From positions 310,001-374,000 of the forward strand of contig CAVYIF010000016.1 of NCBI GenBank assembly GCA_963768585.1: DNA of 64,000 bases, read 5' to 3'. Shown here in pieces: positions 43,360-52,546 of this stretch. Each line of letters starts with the position of its first letter. Within the stretch, counting starts at the first letter, position 1. The notes beneath the pieces were generated by a model that saw only the letters and a program-made list of their open reading frames with translations, made no database searches and was not told the origin of the DNA. The DNA is from CAVUNY01 sp963768585 (GTDB taxonomy: Bacteria; Chloroflexota; Anaerolineae; Anaerolineales; Anaerolineaceae). The translations under genes were made by a program, and so were the position numbers.

Positions 43360-44610
43360 ATGGAAATATCTTCCCACGAACGAGATACTTTGCGCAACCT
43401 GGCGCAGGAACAGGCTGCGATCGCCACTTTACCGCGGCATCAGGCCACCGTACGGGCCTGGCAGCGTCTTAACCGTCTGGAACATGGCCGGCCGCTGCTT
43501 TGGATCAATGAAGTTTGCTGGCATGAGATGGGTTATGAAGATGAACTGACCCTGGTTTGCCAGCACCCTCTTTTACGCTGGGCCGAAACCGAACTGCGCC
43601 GCAATCTGTACCAGTGGAAGCATCTGCCGGGGGATATGGTGGTTGATCCCGTTTTTTATTTGCCGTTGGTCATTGAAGATAGCTTGTTTGGCATTCAGGA
43701 AGATGTAGAAATCGCGGCTACCGATGCCGCGAACAGTGTTGTTTCGCGCCATTTTCATATCCAGATACATGACGAGCGGGATTTAGAGAAAATCAAGTTG
43801 CCCCGGGTGAAGTTCGATGCGGCGGAGACTGAAGTACGACGCCAGATCCTGGATGATGTGTTTGGCGATGTGCTGCCGGTTGTGCCGCGCGGCCGTCCAG
43901 GGTTCTGGTTTGCCCCCTGGGATGAATTGGTGCGCTGGTGGGGAGTGGAAGAAGCCATGCGCGACCTGATTGATCGCCCAACCCTGGTGAACGCCGCAAT
44001 GGAGCGCCTGGTCAGCGCGAATTTATACCGTCTGGACCAGTATGAACGCCTGGGATTGATGGCACTCAACAACAACAACGTACGGGTGGGTTCGGGTGGT
44101 TTAGGGTACAGCGACCAGCTGCCCGCACCCGGTTTTGACCCCGACCACATTCGTACCCAAGATTTGTGGGGCTGCGCCACCGCCCAGATTTTCTCTGCCG
44201 TGTCACCGCGCATGCATGAGGAGTTTGCTTTGCGCCATGAACGCCGCTGGTTGGAGCGCTTCGGTCTGAATTACTACGGCTGCTGTGAACCGCTGGATCG
44301 TAAGGTGCATATCCTTAAGAGCATCCCTAATTTGCGAAAGATTTCGATGAGTCCCTGGATAGATGTGGATCGGGCCGTGAACAATGTTGGCGACCACTAT
44401 GTGTTTTCCTACAAACCCAGTCCGGCCATTTTTGCCGAAGACAACTGGAACCTGCCGCGAGCGCGCGCAGTGCTGCGTGAATTTCTGGAGAGGGCTCGCG
44501 GCTGCGTGGTCGAAATTATTATGAAAGACATCAGCACCGTGCGCTACCAGCCGCAGCGCCTGTGGGAATGGGCCGCGATGGCTGCCAAAGAAGCAGCGGA
44601 ATATTTTTGA
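43360..44610 (+). CDS. Divergent uroporphyrinogen-decarboxylase-like protein (3 of 3)
   Basis: 416 residues, longer than its two neighbours. Features: LLWINEVCWHEMGYEDELTL near residue 46, an internal RPGFWFAPWDELVRWWGVEE, FGLNYYGCCEPLDRKVHIL (a possible metal-site Cys pair), LRKISMSPWIDVDRAV and a C-terminal DISTVRYQPQRLWEWAAMA. It resembles large UroD-like proteins of uncertain function found near sugar or methyl-transfer genes. The ribosome site is weak. The three tandem genes probably act in one process, but no corrinoid protein is encoded beside them. Confidence 0.72.
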   Translation: MEISSHERDTLRNLAQEQAAIATLPRHQATVRAWQRLNRLEHGRPLLWINEVCWHEMGYEDELTLVCQHPLLRWAETELRRNLYQWKHLPGDMVVDPVFYLPLVIEDSLFGIQEDVEIAATDAANSVVSRHFHIQIHDERDLEKIKLPRVKFDAAETEVRRQILDDVFGDVLPVVPRGRPGFWFAPWDELVRWWGVEEAMRDLIDRPTLVNAAMERLVSANLYRLDQYERLGLMALNNNNVRVGSGGLGYSDQLPAPGFDPDHIRTQDLWGCATAQIFSAVSPRMHEEFALRHERRWLERFGLNYYGCCEPLDRKVHILKSIPNLRKISMSPWIDVDRAVNNVGDHYVFSYKPSPAIFAEDNWNLPRARAVLREFLERARGCVVEIIMKDISTVRYQPQRLWEWAAMAAKEAAEYF

Positions 44611-44658
44611 AAGCGTCCTGCCGTCTAGAAAATTCTTCGCGTCCTTTGCACCTATACG

Positions 44659-44690
44659 TGAGATAAATTATGTTTTAGATCTCATTTTTT
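44659..44690 (+). terminator. Weak terminator of the UroD-like operon
   Basis: TGAGAT (44659-44664) pairs with ATCTCA (44679-44684), with an inner AAA/TTT pairing, followed by six T (44685-44690). It overlaps the stop codon of the convergent aroQ gene. Confidence 0.5.
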
Positions 44691-45125
44691 ATTCTTCAGG
44701 ATGCCCACCAGGGCGCGCAGCCCCAGGAGGTAAGACTGCACGCCGAACCCGGCAATCGACCCGGCGCACACCGGGGCGATCAGCGAATGGTGGCGAAATT
44801 CTTCCCGGGCGTGGGTGTTAGAAAGATGTACTTCAATCGTCGGCAAGTGGACAGCAGCGATGGCGTCACGCAGCGCCACCGATGTATGCGTGTAGCCGGC
44901 GGCGTTCAGAACGATCCCTTTGGCCCAGCCGCGTGCCTCGTGCAGTGCATCGATCAGCCCACCCTCATGGTTGGATTGGAAGGTGCGTACCTCCAGACCA
45001 AGATCTTCCCCGCTCTTCACCAGCAATTGATTGATCTCATCCAGGGTGGTGTGTCCATAGATTTCAGGTTCGCGTGTACCCAGTAAATTTAAATTTGGCC
45101 CGTGCAGTACCAGCACCGGAATCAT
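44682..45125 (-). CDS. aroQ: Type II 3-dehydroquinate dehydratase
   Basis: 147 residues, standard for the dodecameric type II enzyme. LVLHGPNLNLLGTREPEIYG holds the conserved Asn, Arg and catalytic Tyr. FQSNHEGGLIDALHEA, LNAAGYTHTSVALRDAI (Asn and His), EVHLSNTHAREEFR and HHSLIAPVCAGSIAGFG follow. It removes water from 3-dehydroquinate to give 3-dehydroshikimate. Last gene of the aromatic operon; its ATG overlaps the end of the aroKB gene by 4 bases. Cytoplasmic, intact. Confidence 0.96.
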   Translation of the reverse strand: MIPVLVLHGPNLNLLGTREPEIYGHTTLDEINQLLVKSGEDLGLEVRTFQSNHEGGLIDALHEARGWAKGIVLNAAGYTHTSVALRDAIAAVHLPTIEVHLSNTHAREEFRHHSLIAPVCAGSIAGFGVQSYLLGLRALVGILKNKK

Positions 45126-46705
45126 TGAGTCACCTCTCTTAATATATTGGCATCCAGCGTCAATGGAATGCCGTAGCGCACCTCGCCGATCTTCACTGGC
45201 AGCACAAAGCGCAATTGACCGCCCCGCTTTTTCTTGTCGTTTTGCATGAGAGCCAGAATGTGATCCGGATCCATATTACCGGGCATGGAAACGGGTAATC
45301 CCAGGCCAACCAAAGCACCTTGAATCTGATCGACCAACCCGGCAGCAGCCATCCCTGCGCGGACAGATAAGCGGGCAGCGGCGAGCATGCCAATCGAAAC
45401 CGCCTCGCCATGGCGCAAGCCAAAACCAGAGGCCTGTTCGATGGCATGCCCGATGGTGTGGCCCAGGTTGAGCGCAGCCCGTTCACCCTGCTCGAATGGA
45501 TCGTTCTGGATGTACTGCACCTTAACCGCCATCGCCCGTCGTACCAGCGAAATCCAATCTTCGGCTTGCAGTGCCTCCCACCCGCGGGCGCAGGTGGCGA
45601 ACAGCCCAGGGTCGCGCAGCACACCGTGTTTGAGCACCTCAGCCAGCCCATTGCGCAGTTCTGCAGCCGGCAAGGTATGCAAAGTGTCCGGGTCGGCCAG
45701 CACCAGGGCAGGGGGGTGAAAAGCGCCTACCAGATTTTTGCCCTGCGGCAGGTCGATGGCGGTCTTACCGCCCAGGCTGGCGTCGATCATGCCCAACAGG
45801 CTGGTGGGCACGGATACCCAATGCACGCCGCGCAGGTAGGCAGAAGCGGCATATCCGGCCAGGTCGGTGATCACCCCGCCGCCTAAGGCTACCACCGTAC
45901 TGCCGCGCTCCAACCCGCCGCGTAGGAATTCCTCCCACAACAGGGCGGCCGAAGCCAGTGATTTGTTGGCTTCGCCGGCCGGCAGGTTGATGCGATACAC
46001 GGTATATCCGGCCGCATTCAGTGATTGGGCTGCCCGATCTCCGTGAAGTGGTCCGACATTTTCATCGCTGACCAGCGCCACCGGCCCGGCCAGACGGTGC
46101 GTTTTCATTAAATCACCCAGCCGGTCGAGGCTCCCAGGAAAAACGCGCACATCGTATCCACTGCCCATTCCGGTGACATAGAACATCCCCAGCCGTACCT
46201 GGATCTGCCAGGCTGCTTGATCGGTCGATAAAGACTGCGTGTCGATCTTCTCGCTGAACGATGCGTAATGCGCGCTGCGCGCTGCTAACAGAGCCTCCAG
46301 GCGATTTTCCAGTTCTGCCGCGTGGCCTAATAGTGGGCGGGTCCCTTCCAGCTTGCGCACACGTTCTACCAGAACCCCTTGAGGAGCGGTCAGGCAGACC
46401 ACCTTGCCCCTCTTTTCTGCTGTTTCCCGGTTTTGAGGGTCAAGCAGCGATCCGCCGCCCAGTGCAATTACGGCGGGTTCGTGGGTGATAGCGGCTTTCA
46501 ATGCCGCCGATTCGCGCGCCCGAAAGCCGCTTTCTTTTTCCCGGGCAAATATTTCCGGGATCGATTGCTGGGCTTTGACTGTGATTTCGTGGTCGAGATC
46601 GATAAATGGCAGGTTTAGCGCTTTTGCCAGGCGCTGTCCGGTAGAGGTTTTCCCGCTGCCCGGCGGTCCATAGAGGAAAATGATTGGTTCAGAAATGTCA
46701 GCCAT
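45122..46705 (-). CDS. aroKB: Bifunctional shikimate kinase / 3-dehydroquinate synthase (AroK-AroB fusion)
   Basis: 527 residues from ATG at 46705; a TTG at 46711, 7 bases after AGGA, is an alternative start. Domain 1 (1-165) is shikimate kinase: P-loop GPPGSGKT at 13-20, the Asp pair in LPFIDLDHEI, FRARESAAL and ALGGGSLL. Domain 2 (about 175-525) is dehydroquinate synthase: VALGGGVITDLAGYAAS, VPTSLLGMIDASLGGKTAID, KNLVGAFHPP and LNLGHTIGHAIE with the metal-site histidines. One protein thus does two non-consecutive steps of the shikimate path. Twelve bases after aroC. Both domains look intact. Confidence 0.95.
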   Translation of the reverse strand: MADISEPIIFLYGPPGSGKTSTGQRLAKALNLPFIDLDHEITVKAQQSIPEIFAREKESGFRARESAALKAAITHEPAVIALGGGSLLDPQNRETAEKRGKVVCLTAPQGVLVERVRKLEGTRPLLGHAAELENRLEALLAARSAHYASFSEKIDTQSLSTDQAAWQIQVRLGMFYVTGMGSGYDVRVFPGSLDRLGDLMKTHRLAGPVALVSDENVGPLHGDRAAQSLNAAGYTVYRINLPAGEANKSLASAALLWEEFLRGGLERGSTVVALGGGVITDLAGYAASAYLRGVHWVSVPTSLLGMIDASLGGKTAIDLPQGKNLVGAFHPPALVLADPDTLHTLPAAELRNGLAEVLKHGVLRDPGLFATCARGWEALQAEDWISLVRRAMAVKVQYIQNDPFEQGERAALNLGHTIGHAIEQASGFGLRHGEAVSIGMLAAARLSVRAGMAAAGLVDQIQGALVGLGLPVSMPGNMDPDHILALMQNDKKKRGGQLRFVLPVKIGEVRYGIPLTLDANILREVTQ

Positions 46706-46723
46706 GGTCAAAAATGAGTCCTG

Positions 46724-47932
46724 TTAGTCTGAAGAAGTAGATTCGGCAGCATTATCACCCTCAACGGGCCAGAAGATGTGCTCCTGCCCGTCGATCTTCA
46801 AATCGCTCAGCTTGCCCTGACGCAGCGCCGCGAACCGCGGTAGCATTTCTTCCAGGGAATCTCCACCCAGCTTTTCGATCAGCGCGTCAGCCAGCACAAA
46901 GGCAACCATCGCTTCCAGGATTGGCACAGCGCGCGGAACGGGGCAAAAATCAGAGCGTTCGTAATGCGTATCGACTTCCTGGCCGGTGGATAAATCCACC
47001 GAGGGCTGGGGGGTGAGGGTGGTGGGGATGGGTTTCATTGCGGCCCGTAGGAGCAGAGGCTGACCGGTGGTCACGCCTCCCTCCAGCCCGCCAGAGCGCA
47101 GCGCCGGACGGACCAGTTCGCCATTTTCCAGCCGGATGGGGTCATTGGCCTGCGTTCCGCGCAAATGCGCGTTTTCAAAGGCCGGACCGATTTCTACCCC
47201 GCGGATGGCGGGAATGCTTAACAAAGCCGCTCCCAGGCGAGCCTCCAGCCGCCGGTCCCAATGCACAAAGGATCCCAGTCCTGGCGGTAAGCCGAGGGCA
47301 ACAACTTCGACCACGCCGCCCAGGGTGTCTTTATCGATCATCACCTGGCGGATCGCCGCCTGGATGGCTTCACTGGCAGCAGGTTCAGGACAGCGCACGT
47401 CACTGGCTTCGGCCTGGGTGATGCGTTTCTCTAACGGCATTTCCGCCAGATTGGCGCGCACCTCGCCGATGGCGCTGACATAGCCGCCGATGCGGATGCC
47501 AAACTGGTCCAACAGATGTTTGCAGGCCGCGCCAGCGGCCACCCGGGCTGCCGTTTCACGGGCCGAGGCGCGTTCTAACGCGGGGCGCAGGTCGCTGTAG
47601 CCGTATTTAATCGCCCCGGTCAGATCGGCGTGCCCGGGGCGCGGGATAGGAAATGGCGGGATCGCGCGCCCCAACCAGCGAGCATGGTCCTTGTTTTCGA
47701 TAAACAACGCCAGCGGGGCGCCGGTGGTTTTACCTTCCAGGATGCCGCCCAGAATTTTCGCCTGGTCCCGTTCCATCTTCATGCGCGGCCCGGCTCCATA
47801 ACCGGCCTGGCGACGGGCCAATTCTCGGTTGAGGATTGCGACATCCAGCGCCAGCCCGGCTGGCAGCCCCTCCAAAATTGCAGTCAGGCCGGGACCGTGA
47901 GATTCTCCGGCGGTTAAAAATCGTAAACTCAA
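46724..47932 (-). CDS. aroC: Chorismate synthase
   Basis: 402 residues from a TTG start at 47932: GGAGG stands 7 bases upstream, the TTG overlaps the aroE stop as TTGA, and the protein then begins MSLRFLTAGESHGPGLTAIL as the family should. The longer frame up to 47980 is not needed. GESHG (His in the active site), ARETAARVAAGAACKHLLD and SDFCPVPRAVPILEAM are signatures. It eliminates phosphate from EPSP to make chorismate, using reduced FMN. Cytoplasmic; translationally coupled to aroE. Confidence 0.95.
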   Translation of the reverse strand: MSLRFLTAGESHGPGLTAILEGLPAGLALDVAILNRELARRQAGYGAGPRMKMERDQAKILGGILEGKTTGAPLALFIENKDHARWLGRAIPPFPIPRPGHADLTGAIKYGYSDLRPALERASARETAARVAAGAACKHLLDQFGIRIGGYVSAIGEVRANLAEMPLEKRITQAEASDVRCPEPAASEAIQAAIRQVMIDKDTLGGVVEVVALGLPPGLGSFVHWDRRLEARLGAALLSIPAIRGVEIGPAFENAHLRGTQANDPIRLENGELVRPALRSGGLEGGVTTGQPLLLRAAMKPIPTTLTPQPSVDLSTGQEVDTHYERSDFCPVPRAVPILEAMVAFVLADALIEKLGGDSLEEMLPRFAALRQGKLSDLKIDGQEHIFWPVEGDNAAESTSSD

Positions 47933-48771
47933 CGTACTGCCTCCCACATCGCTTCGCGCGGCACGATTCTTCCGCTCCATCGCTCCAGGGATAGCGCGGC
48001 CTGTTCGACCAGCATGCCCATCCCATTGCGCGCCGGTAGTCCGACTTTTCTCGCCCGGCGCAGCAGGATGGTTTCGGCCGGATTATAAATTAAATCGTAA
48101 ACTGCGCTTCCCTCTGGCAGAGGTAGTTCCGCCGGCCAGGGGCAATCACTTATCCTGGGGAACATCCCCACCGGAGTGGTATTGACGATCAACGAGAATT
48201 GATTATTCTGTTCCAACGAATTTGCTGCCAATATCAGGGTTTCAAACGATCCTCCCAGGCTGGCAGCCAATTCCTCTGCCTGGACGATCCGCCGTGCAGC
48301 CAGGGTGACCTGCCAGCCCTTTTCTTGCAGCGCCACTGCCACAGCTCGCGCCGAGCCACCCGCGCCCAAAATCAACGCTTTTTTGCCTGCTGCCTGCTCG
48401 GGCGGCAGCCAGCCTTCCAGGTCGGCCAGGAAACCGGGCACATCGGTCGTATCGCCAATCAGCCTGCCCTGGCGCATAAACAGGGTGTTAGCCGAGCCAG
48501 TGCGCCGCACCAGGGGGGTCATGTCATCCAGCAGCGGCAGCACGTTGGGCTTGTGGGGAATGGTTACGTTTAAACCCGCTAATTCGCCGCGCCGCAGACG
48601 TTCGACCAGGCTGGACAGGGCAGCATGTCCTTGCGGGAGAGGGGGAATGGGATACAACCGGTATTCGCCGGGCAGGCGCATGGCTTTTAAAGCGCCGTGA
48701 TGCAGCTGCGGCGATAAACTGTGCCCCAGGGGATAACCGATTAAACCAAGCTGCAGCGGGATTTGCGTCAT
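47929..48771 (-). CDS. aroE: Shikimate dehydrogenase
   Basis: 280 residues. LGLIGYPLGHSLSPQLHHGAL holds the shikimate-binding S-x-S, LNVTIPHK the catalytic Lys, GDTTDVPGFL the Asp. The Rossmann motif is LILGAGGSARAVAVAL with LAARRI (Arg, NADP preference), then VNTTPVGM and RNGMGMLVEQAALSLERW. It reduces 3-dehydroshikimate with NADPH. The start overlaps the aroA stop by 4 bases (ATGA) and the stop overlaps the aroC TTG, so all three are coupled. Confidence 0.96.
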   Translation of the reverse strand: MTQIPLQLGLIGYPLGHSLSPQLHHGALKAMRLPGEYRLYPIPPLPQGHAALSSLVERLRRGELAGLNVTIPHKPNVLPLLDDMTPLVRRTGSANTLFMRQGRLIGDTTDVPGFLADLEGWLPPEQAAGKKALILGAGGSARAVAVALQEKGWQVTLAARRIVQAEELAASLGGSFETLILAANSLEQNNQFSLIVNTTPVGMFPRISDCPWPAELPLPEGSAVYDLIYNPAETILLRRARKVGLPARNGMGMLVEQAALSLERWSGRIVPREAMWEAVR

Positions 48772-50096
48772 AGGGTTTGTTCAATCCTTGCCCCCAGAGA
48801 TTGCAGTGTGCCGACAAATTCTGGGAAAGATTCACCGATAATCTCCGCACCCTGCACCGCCAGGCTTTGACTGGCTCCCAGTCCCATCACTGCCAGCGAC
48901 ATTGCCAGGCGGTGATCGCCGTGGGGGTCAGCGGCAGCACCGCCATGCACGGCGCCGCTGCCCTCAATGATAAACCCATCCGGCTTTTCAGTCACGGCTA
49001 CACCCTGGGCGCGCAGTTCGGCGCACAGCGCGCTGATCCGGTCCGATTCTTTGAAGCGCAGCTCTCTGGCATCGCAAACTTCCGTCCGGCCCTCAGCAAA
49101 AGCGGCCGCTACCGCGAAGACTGGAAATTCGTCGATCATGTCCACAACCCGCGATCCTGAGATCGTCAGCCCGTGCAGCCGGCTGTGGCGCACCCGCAGG
49201 TCGCCTGCCGGTTCACCGGAAGACTCATTAGAATTCAGGATGGCAATATCTGCGCCCATCTCCTGCAGCGCAGACAGCAGGCCGGTGCGGGTGGGGTTCA
49301 AACCGATATGGTGCAGCAGGATGTCGCTTCCCGGGACCGCCAGCGCAGCCACAAGCAAAAACGCTGCTGCCGAGAAATCGCCGGGGATTTTCATACGCAA
49401 AGGCGCAAGGTGGCCATCGGGCGGTGTTATTTCAACTGCCGGACCGCCCGGCGTTTGGAAGGCGCGCACCTCCACCCCCTGGCTGGAGAGCATGCGTTCA
49501 CTGTGATTGCGCGAAAGCGAGGGTTCAACCAGGGTACTTGGGCCGTCGCCGGCCAGGGCCGCCAGCATCAGACAGGTTTTCACCTGGGCGCTGGCTACCG
49601 GCAGGGTGTACTGCAGCGCCTTTAAAGGTTCGGACCTGGATCGCTCGGAAAGGCGCAGGGGCGCACCCCCGCCATCGGCAGCGGTAATCTCCGCTCCCAT
49701 CAGCTGCAAGGGGTGAACGATGCGCTCCATCGGCCGGCGGCGCAGGCCGGGCGAACCATCCAATACCGCCGGGATCCCGGCGGCGATCACTGCACCGGCC
49801 AGCAGGCGCAGCGTGGTGGCGGAGTTGCCGCAGTCAAGCGCTTCCCTGGCCGGTTGAAAGCCATCTAACCCGGGCCCGTGCACGATCAGGGTTGTGCCTT
49901 CCAGCGTCCAGGCGACTTTCATTGCGGTCAGCGCGCGCAGCATGGCCGCAGTCACGCCAGACACCAGAAAATTTTCGGCCAGACTCTCCCCATTGGCCAG
50001 CGCCGCAAAAAGTGCCGCCCGGTGAGAGAGCGATTTATCACCTGGCAGATTAACTTCTCCTTGTAAAGGCCGCCCTGAATGGATGGTCAGCTTCAT
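48768..50096 (-). CDS. aroA: 3-phosphoshikimate 1-carboxyvinyltransferase (EPSP synthase)
   Basis: 442 residues. LPGDKSLSHRAALFAALANG (Lys and Ser/Arg of the substrate site), DCGNSATTLRLLAG, SAQVKTCLMLAALAGDG, DFSAAAFLLVAAL, DMIDEFPVFAVAAAFAEG, LRFKESDRI and DPHGDHRLAMSLAVMGL are the expected blocks. It joins PEP to shikimate-3-phosphate. The Gly/Ala residue of the glyphosate-related loop is Ala (N-S-A-T-T). ATG at 50096 lies 20 bases after the tyrA stop. Intact. Confidence 0.96.
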   Translation of the reverse strand: MKLTIHSGRPLQGEVNLPGDKSLSHRAALFAALANGESLAENFLVSGVTAAMLRALTAMKVAWTLEGTTLIVHGPGLDGFQPAREALDCGNSATTLRLLAGAVIAAGIPAVLDGSPGLRRRPMERIVHPLQLMGAEITAADGGGAPLRLSERSRSEPLKALQYTLPVASAQVKTCLMLAALAGDGPSTLVEPSLSRNHSERMLSSQGVEVRAFQTPGGPAVEITPPDGHLAPLRMKIPGDFSAAAFLLVAALAVPGSDILLHHIGLNPTRTGLLSALQEMGADIAILNSNESSGEPAGDLRVRHSRLHGLTISGSRVVDMIDEFPVFAVAAAFAEGRTEVCDARELRFKESDRISALCAELRAQGVAVTEKPDGFIIEGSGAVHGGAAADPHGDHRLAMSLAVMGLGASQSLAVQGAEIIGESFPEFVGTLQSLGARIEQTL

Positions 50097-50116
50097 CGTT
50101 GTATTCTCCTCAATTT

Positions 50117-51016
50117 TTATTGGGCACCACGATCCTGGCGGGGCGAAGGGACCAGACTTTCTCTTTGGGCGCCCCCTTTTTGCAGTAATTTGCGCAGGGT
50201 ATCCTCATCCCCTTCTGCAAGGCAGTGTTCGATCTGGTCAAGCTGTCCACGGAAACTGTGCAGGGCCTGCATGACATTGGCCCGGTTAGTCAGGATGATG
50301 TCCAGCATCATGTCTACCGGCGTTAATGCCACACGAGTGGTGCTGATAAAACCCGTCCCGACCATCGGGGCGGATTCTTCCGGGGTAGACCCTGCCAAAG
50401 CATTGGCGACCAGGTACGGCAGGTGGCTGGTGGCGGATGTCCAGCGGTCGTGAGTTTCCACGTCCAGCCACAGAGCATGCGCGCCTACGGCCTGGGCCAA
50501 CTCTTCGGCCAGATGGCGGGCATGGGTAGAAGTGCGTTCCAGTGCCGCAAAGGCAAAGGTATGCTTCTGGAACAAATCCTTATCCGCCGCTGCCAGCGTG
50601 CCTTTCTCGCGGCCGCACATCGGGTGCCCGCCGACCGGGTCAAACCGGTCTGGCAGGCAGGCCATGGCTGCCACAATTTCTTGTTTTGTAGAACCCAGAT
50701 CGATTACTACCGCGTGACCGGGATGCAGTCCGGGCAGGTCGGCCAGCTGTTGGAGGATGGCCCGCACCGGTGCCGCCAGGATCACCAGGTCGGCAGCGGA
50801 TAGAACGGCGCGAGGGTCACCTGCTGCCAGGTCGACCGCCTGGTATTCGCGTGCCAGGGCCACAGCCCGTGGGTCCGGGTCGTATCCCAGAATCATCCGG
50901 CAGTGACCGCGCAGCGCCAGCGCCAGCGAACCGCCCATCAATCCCAGGCCCAAAATCGCCACCCTGCATTCTGACAGGTTCGGGCGGGCAAAAAAATCTG
51001 GATCGTCAGCATTCAT
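50117..51016 (-). CDS. tyrA: Prephenate dehydrogenase
   Basis: 299 residues. NAD-binding AILGLGLMGGSLALALRG with Asp in LGYDPDPRA. VIDLGSTKQEIV, VGGHPMCGREKGTLAAADKD (catalytic His and substrate site), HDRWTSATSHLPYLVANAL (second conserved His) and the arginine in STTRVA are the family blocks. It turns prephenate to 4-hydroxyphenylpyruvate for tyrosine. There is no ACT domain. Between aroF and aroA in the aromatic operon. Confidence 0.94.
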   Translation of the reverse strand: MNADDPDFFARPNLSECRVAILGLGLMGGSLALALRGHCRMILGYDPDPRAVALAREYQAVDLAAGDPRAVLSAADLVILAAPVRAILQQLADLPGLHPGHAVVIDLGSTKQEIVAAMACLPDRFDPVGGHPMCGREKGTLAAADKDLFQKHTFAFAALERTSTHARHLAEELAQAVGAHALWLDVETHDRWTSATSHLPYLVANALAGSTPEESAPMVGTGFISTTRVALTPVDMMLDIILTNRANVMQALHSFRGQLDQIEHCLAEGDEDTLRKLLQKGGAQRESLVPSPRQDRGAQ

Positions 51017-51030
51017 TGGTTTTCACCCGT

Positions 51031-52089
51031 TTACAGCGTGTGAGCCGGCTGTGCTGCAGGCAAAGGATCCTTGAGAGATCGACCCACTGCCTGGGCAATT
51101 AAGCGCACCTGGCGCACCATTTCTGCATACCGTTCCGGCTTCAGACTTTGCCCTCCATCGGACAGGGCCTTTTCGGGGTGGGCGTGGACTTCGACAATCA
51201 GCCCGTCTGCCCCGGCAGCCACACCGGCGCGGGCTACAGCGCTGACGTACTGCCAGTTGCCGGTCGAATGGCTGGGATCCAGCAGCACCGGCAGGTGGGT
51301 CAGCTGTTTGAGTACCGGGACGGCATTGATATCAGTGGTATTGCGAGTGGCAGTTTCGAAGGTGCGGATACCGCGCTCGCAAATCGCCAGACGCTGATTG
51401 CCGTGGGCCAGGATGTACTCGGCTGCCATCAAAAGTTCTTCTGTGGTGGCGCTCAGCCCTCGTTTCAAAAGAACCGGGTGAAGGCTGGCTCCGACCGCAT
51501 TCAGCAGGGGAAAGTTCTGCATATTGCGCGCGCCGATCTGCAGCATGTCGGCGTAAGAAGCCACCAACCCCACCTGTTCGGGGGCCATAACCTCGGTGAT
51601 AATCGGCAGGCCGGTTTCCTGGCGGATTTCAGCCAGAATCTCCAGGCCTTCCTCACCCAGGCCTTGAAAGGAATATGGTGAGGAGCGCGGTTTAAATGCC
51701 CCGCCGCGAAGCATAGTTGCCCCGGCTTCTTTAATGGCGTAAGCGATTTCTAAAGTCTGGCTGCGGCTTTCTACCGAGCACGGGCCGGCGATCATCACGA
51801 TTTCACTGCCCCCAAAATTGGTTTCCCCTACCGAAAATTGGGTGTTTACCGGACAAAATTCGCGCGAGGCCAACTTGTAAGGACGCGAGATGGGAATGAC
51901 CCGGTCGACACCGGGCAGGATGATGAACTGTCCCTGGTATTGGGACGCAACGGTGCCTTCGCCAATGGCACCAATAATCGTGCGTTCTGTTCCGGTAGAA
52001 AGGTGGGGCTTTAAACCCAATTCTTCAATCCGGACGACAACTGCCTGGACTTCCTCTGGCGAGGCGTGGGCGTGCATAACGATAACCAT
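51031..52089 (-). CDS. aroF: 3-deoxy-7-phosphoheptulonate (DAHP) synthase, type I-beta
   Basis: 352 residues. N-terminal ferredoxin-like domain (1-70: MVIVMHAHASPEEVQAVV, TIIGAIGEG), usual in I-beta enzymes and sometimes an allosteric site. The TIM barrel runs from about 95: VMIAGPCSVES, MLRGGAFKPRSSPYSFQG, ADMLQIGARNMQNFPLL, LLKRGLSATTEELLMAAEYI, LAICERGIRTFE, PVLLDPSHSTG and GLIVEVHAHPEKALSDG, with the metal-site Cys, His, Glu and Asp all seen. It commits PEP and erythrose-4-phosphate to the shikimate path. Second enzyme gene of the operon. Confidence 0.95.
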   Translation of the reverse strand: MVIVMHAHASPEEVQAVVVRIEELGLKPHLSTGTERTIIGAIGEGTVASQYQGQFIILPGVDRVIPISRPYKLASREFCPVNTQFSVGETNFGGSEIVMIAGPCSVESRSQTLEIAYAIKEAGATMLRGGAFKPRSSPYSFQGLGEEGLEILAEIRQETGLPIITEVMAPEQVGLVASYADMLQIGARNMQNFPLLNAVGASLHPVLLKRGLSATTEELLMAAEYILAHGNQRLAICERGIRTFETATRNTTDINAVPVLKQLTHLPVLLDPSHSTGNWQYVSAVARAGVAAGADGLIVEVHAHPEKALSDGGQSLKPERYAEMVRQVRLIAQAVGRSLKDPLPAAQPAHTL

Positions 52090-52152
52090 GGTCTCCTCCG
52101 CGAGACGAACTATTCTAAAGTAATATCGAGTGCGCTTCTGCGCAGGCGCTTG

Positions 52153-52524
52153 TTAGATTTTTCGTACCAAATCTGGCCGCAGAGTCGCGGCCTCTCCTAA
52201 AAATACATGCCGGACAGATTCCTGGGGCTGTTCGGTGTTCCAATGCAGCAGGACTCGAATGCAGCGCGCCAGGCTGCCCGGCACATCCAGCTCTTGTACG
52301 CACATTAAAGGGACATCGGTCCAGCCCATCTGGCGCGCCGCCGCGGCCGGATAGGCCGATTTCAGGTCGGGCGTGGCCGTGAACCAGACACTGGCCAGAT
52401 CGACCGTATTCAGACTGGGATTGGCAGCCAGAATTGCCGTCAAGAGCTCGCGCGTAGCCACCCAAATAGCTGTAGGCTCGTCGCATTCAACCACCGTCGC
52501 ACCCCGGATTCCACGAACTGACAT
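52153..52524 (-). CDS. aroH: Chorismate mutase, AroH class
   Basis: 123 residues from ATG at 52524, with AGGAGGTG just upstream, which decides it over the ATG 24 bases earlier. Opens SVRGIRGATVVE (Arg of the active site), then ELLTAILAANPSL, SVWFTATPDLKSAYPAAAAR, VPLMCVQELDV and LARCIRVLLHWNT (Arg), the trimeric AroH fold. It rearranges chorismate to prephenate, feeding TyrA here and PheA at 58 kb. First enzyme gene after the Phe/Tyr attenuator. Confidence 0.93.
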   Translation of the reverse strand: MSVRGIRGATVVECDEPTAIWVATRELLTAILAANPSLNTVDLASVWFTATPDLKSAYPAAAARQMGWTDVPLMCVQELDVPGSLARCIRVLLHWNTEQPQESVRHVFLGEAATLRPDLVRKI

Positions 52525-52546
52525 AAACTCACCTCCTGGATAAAAC

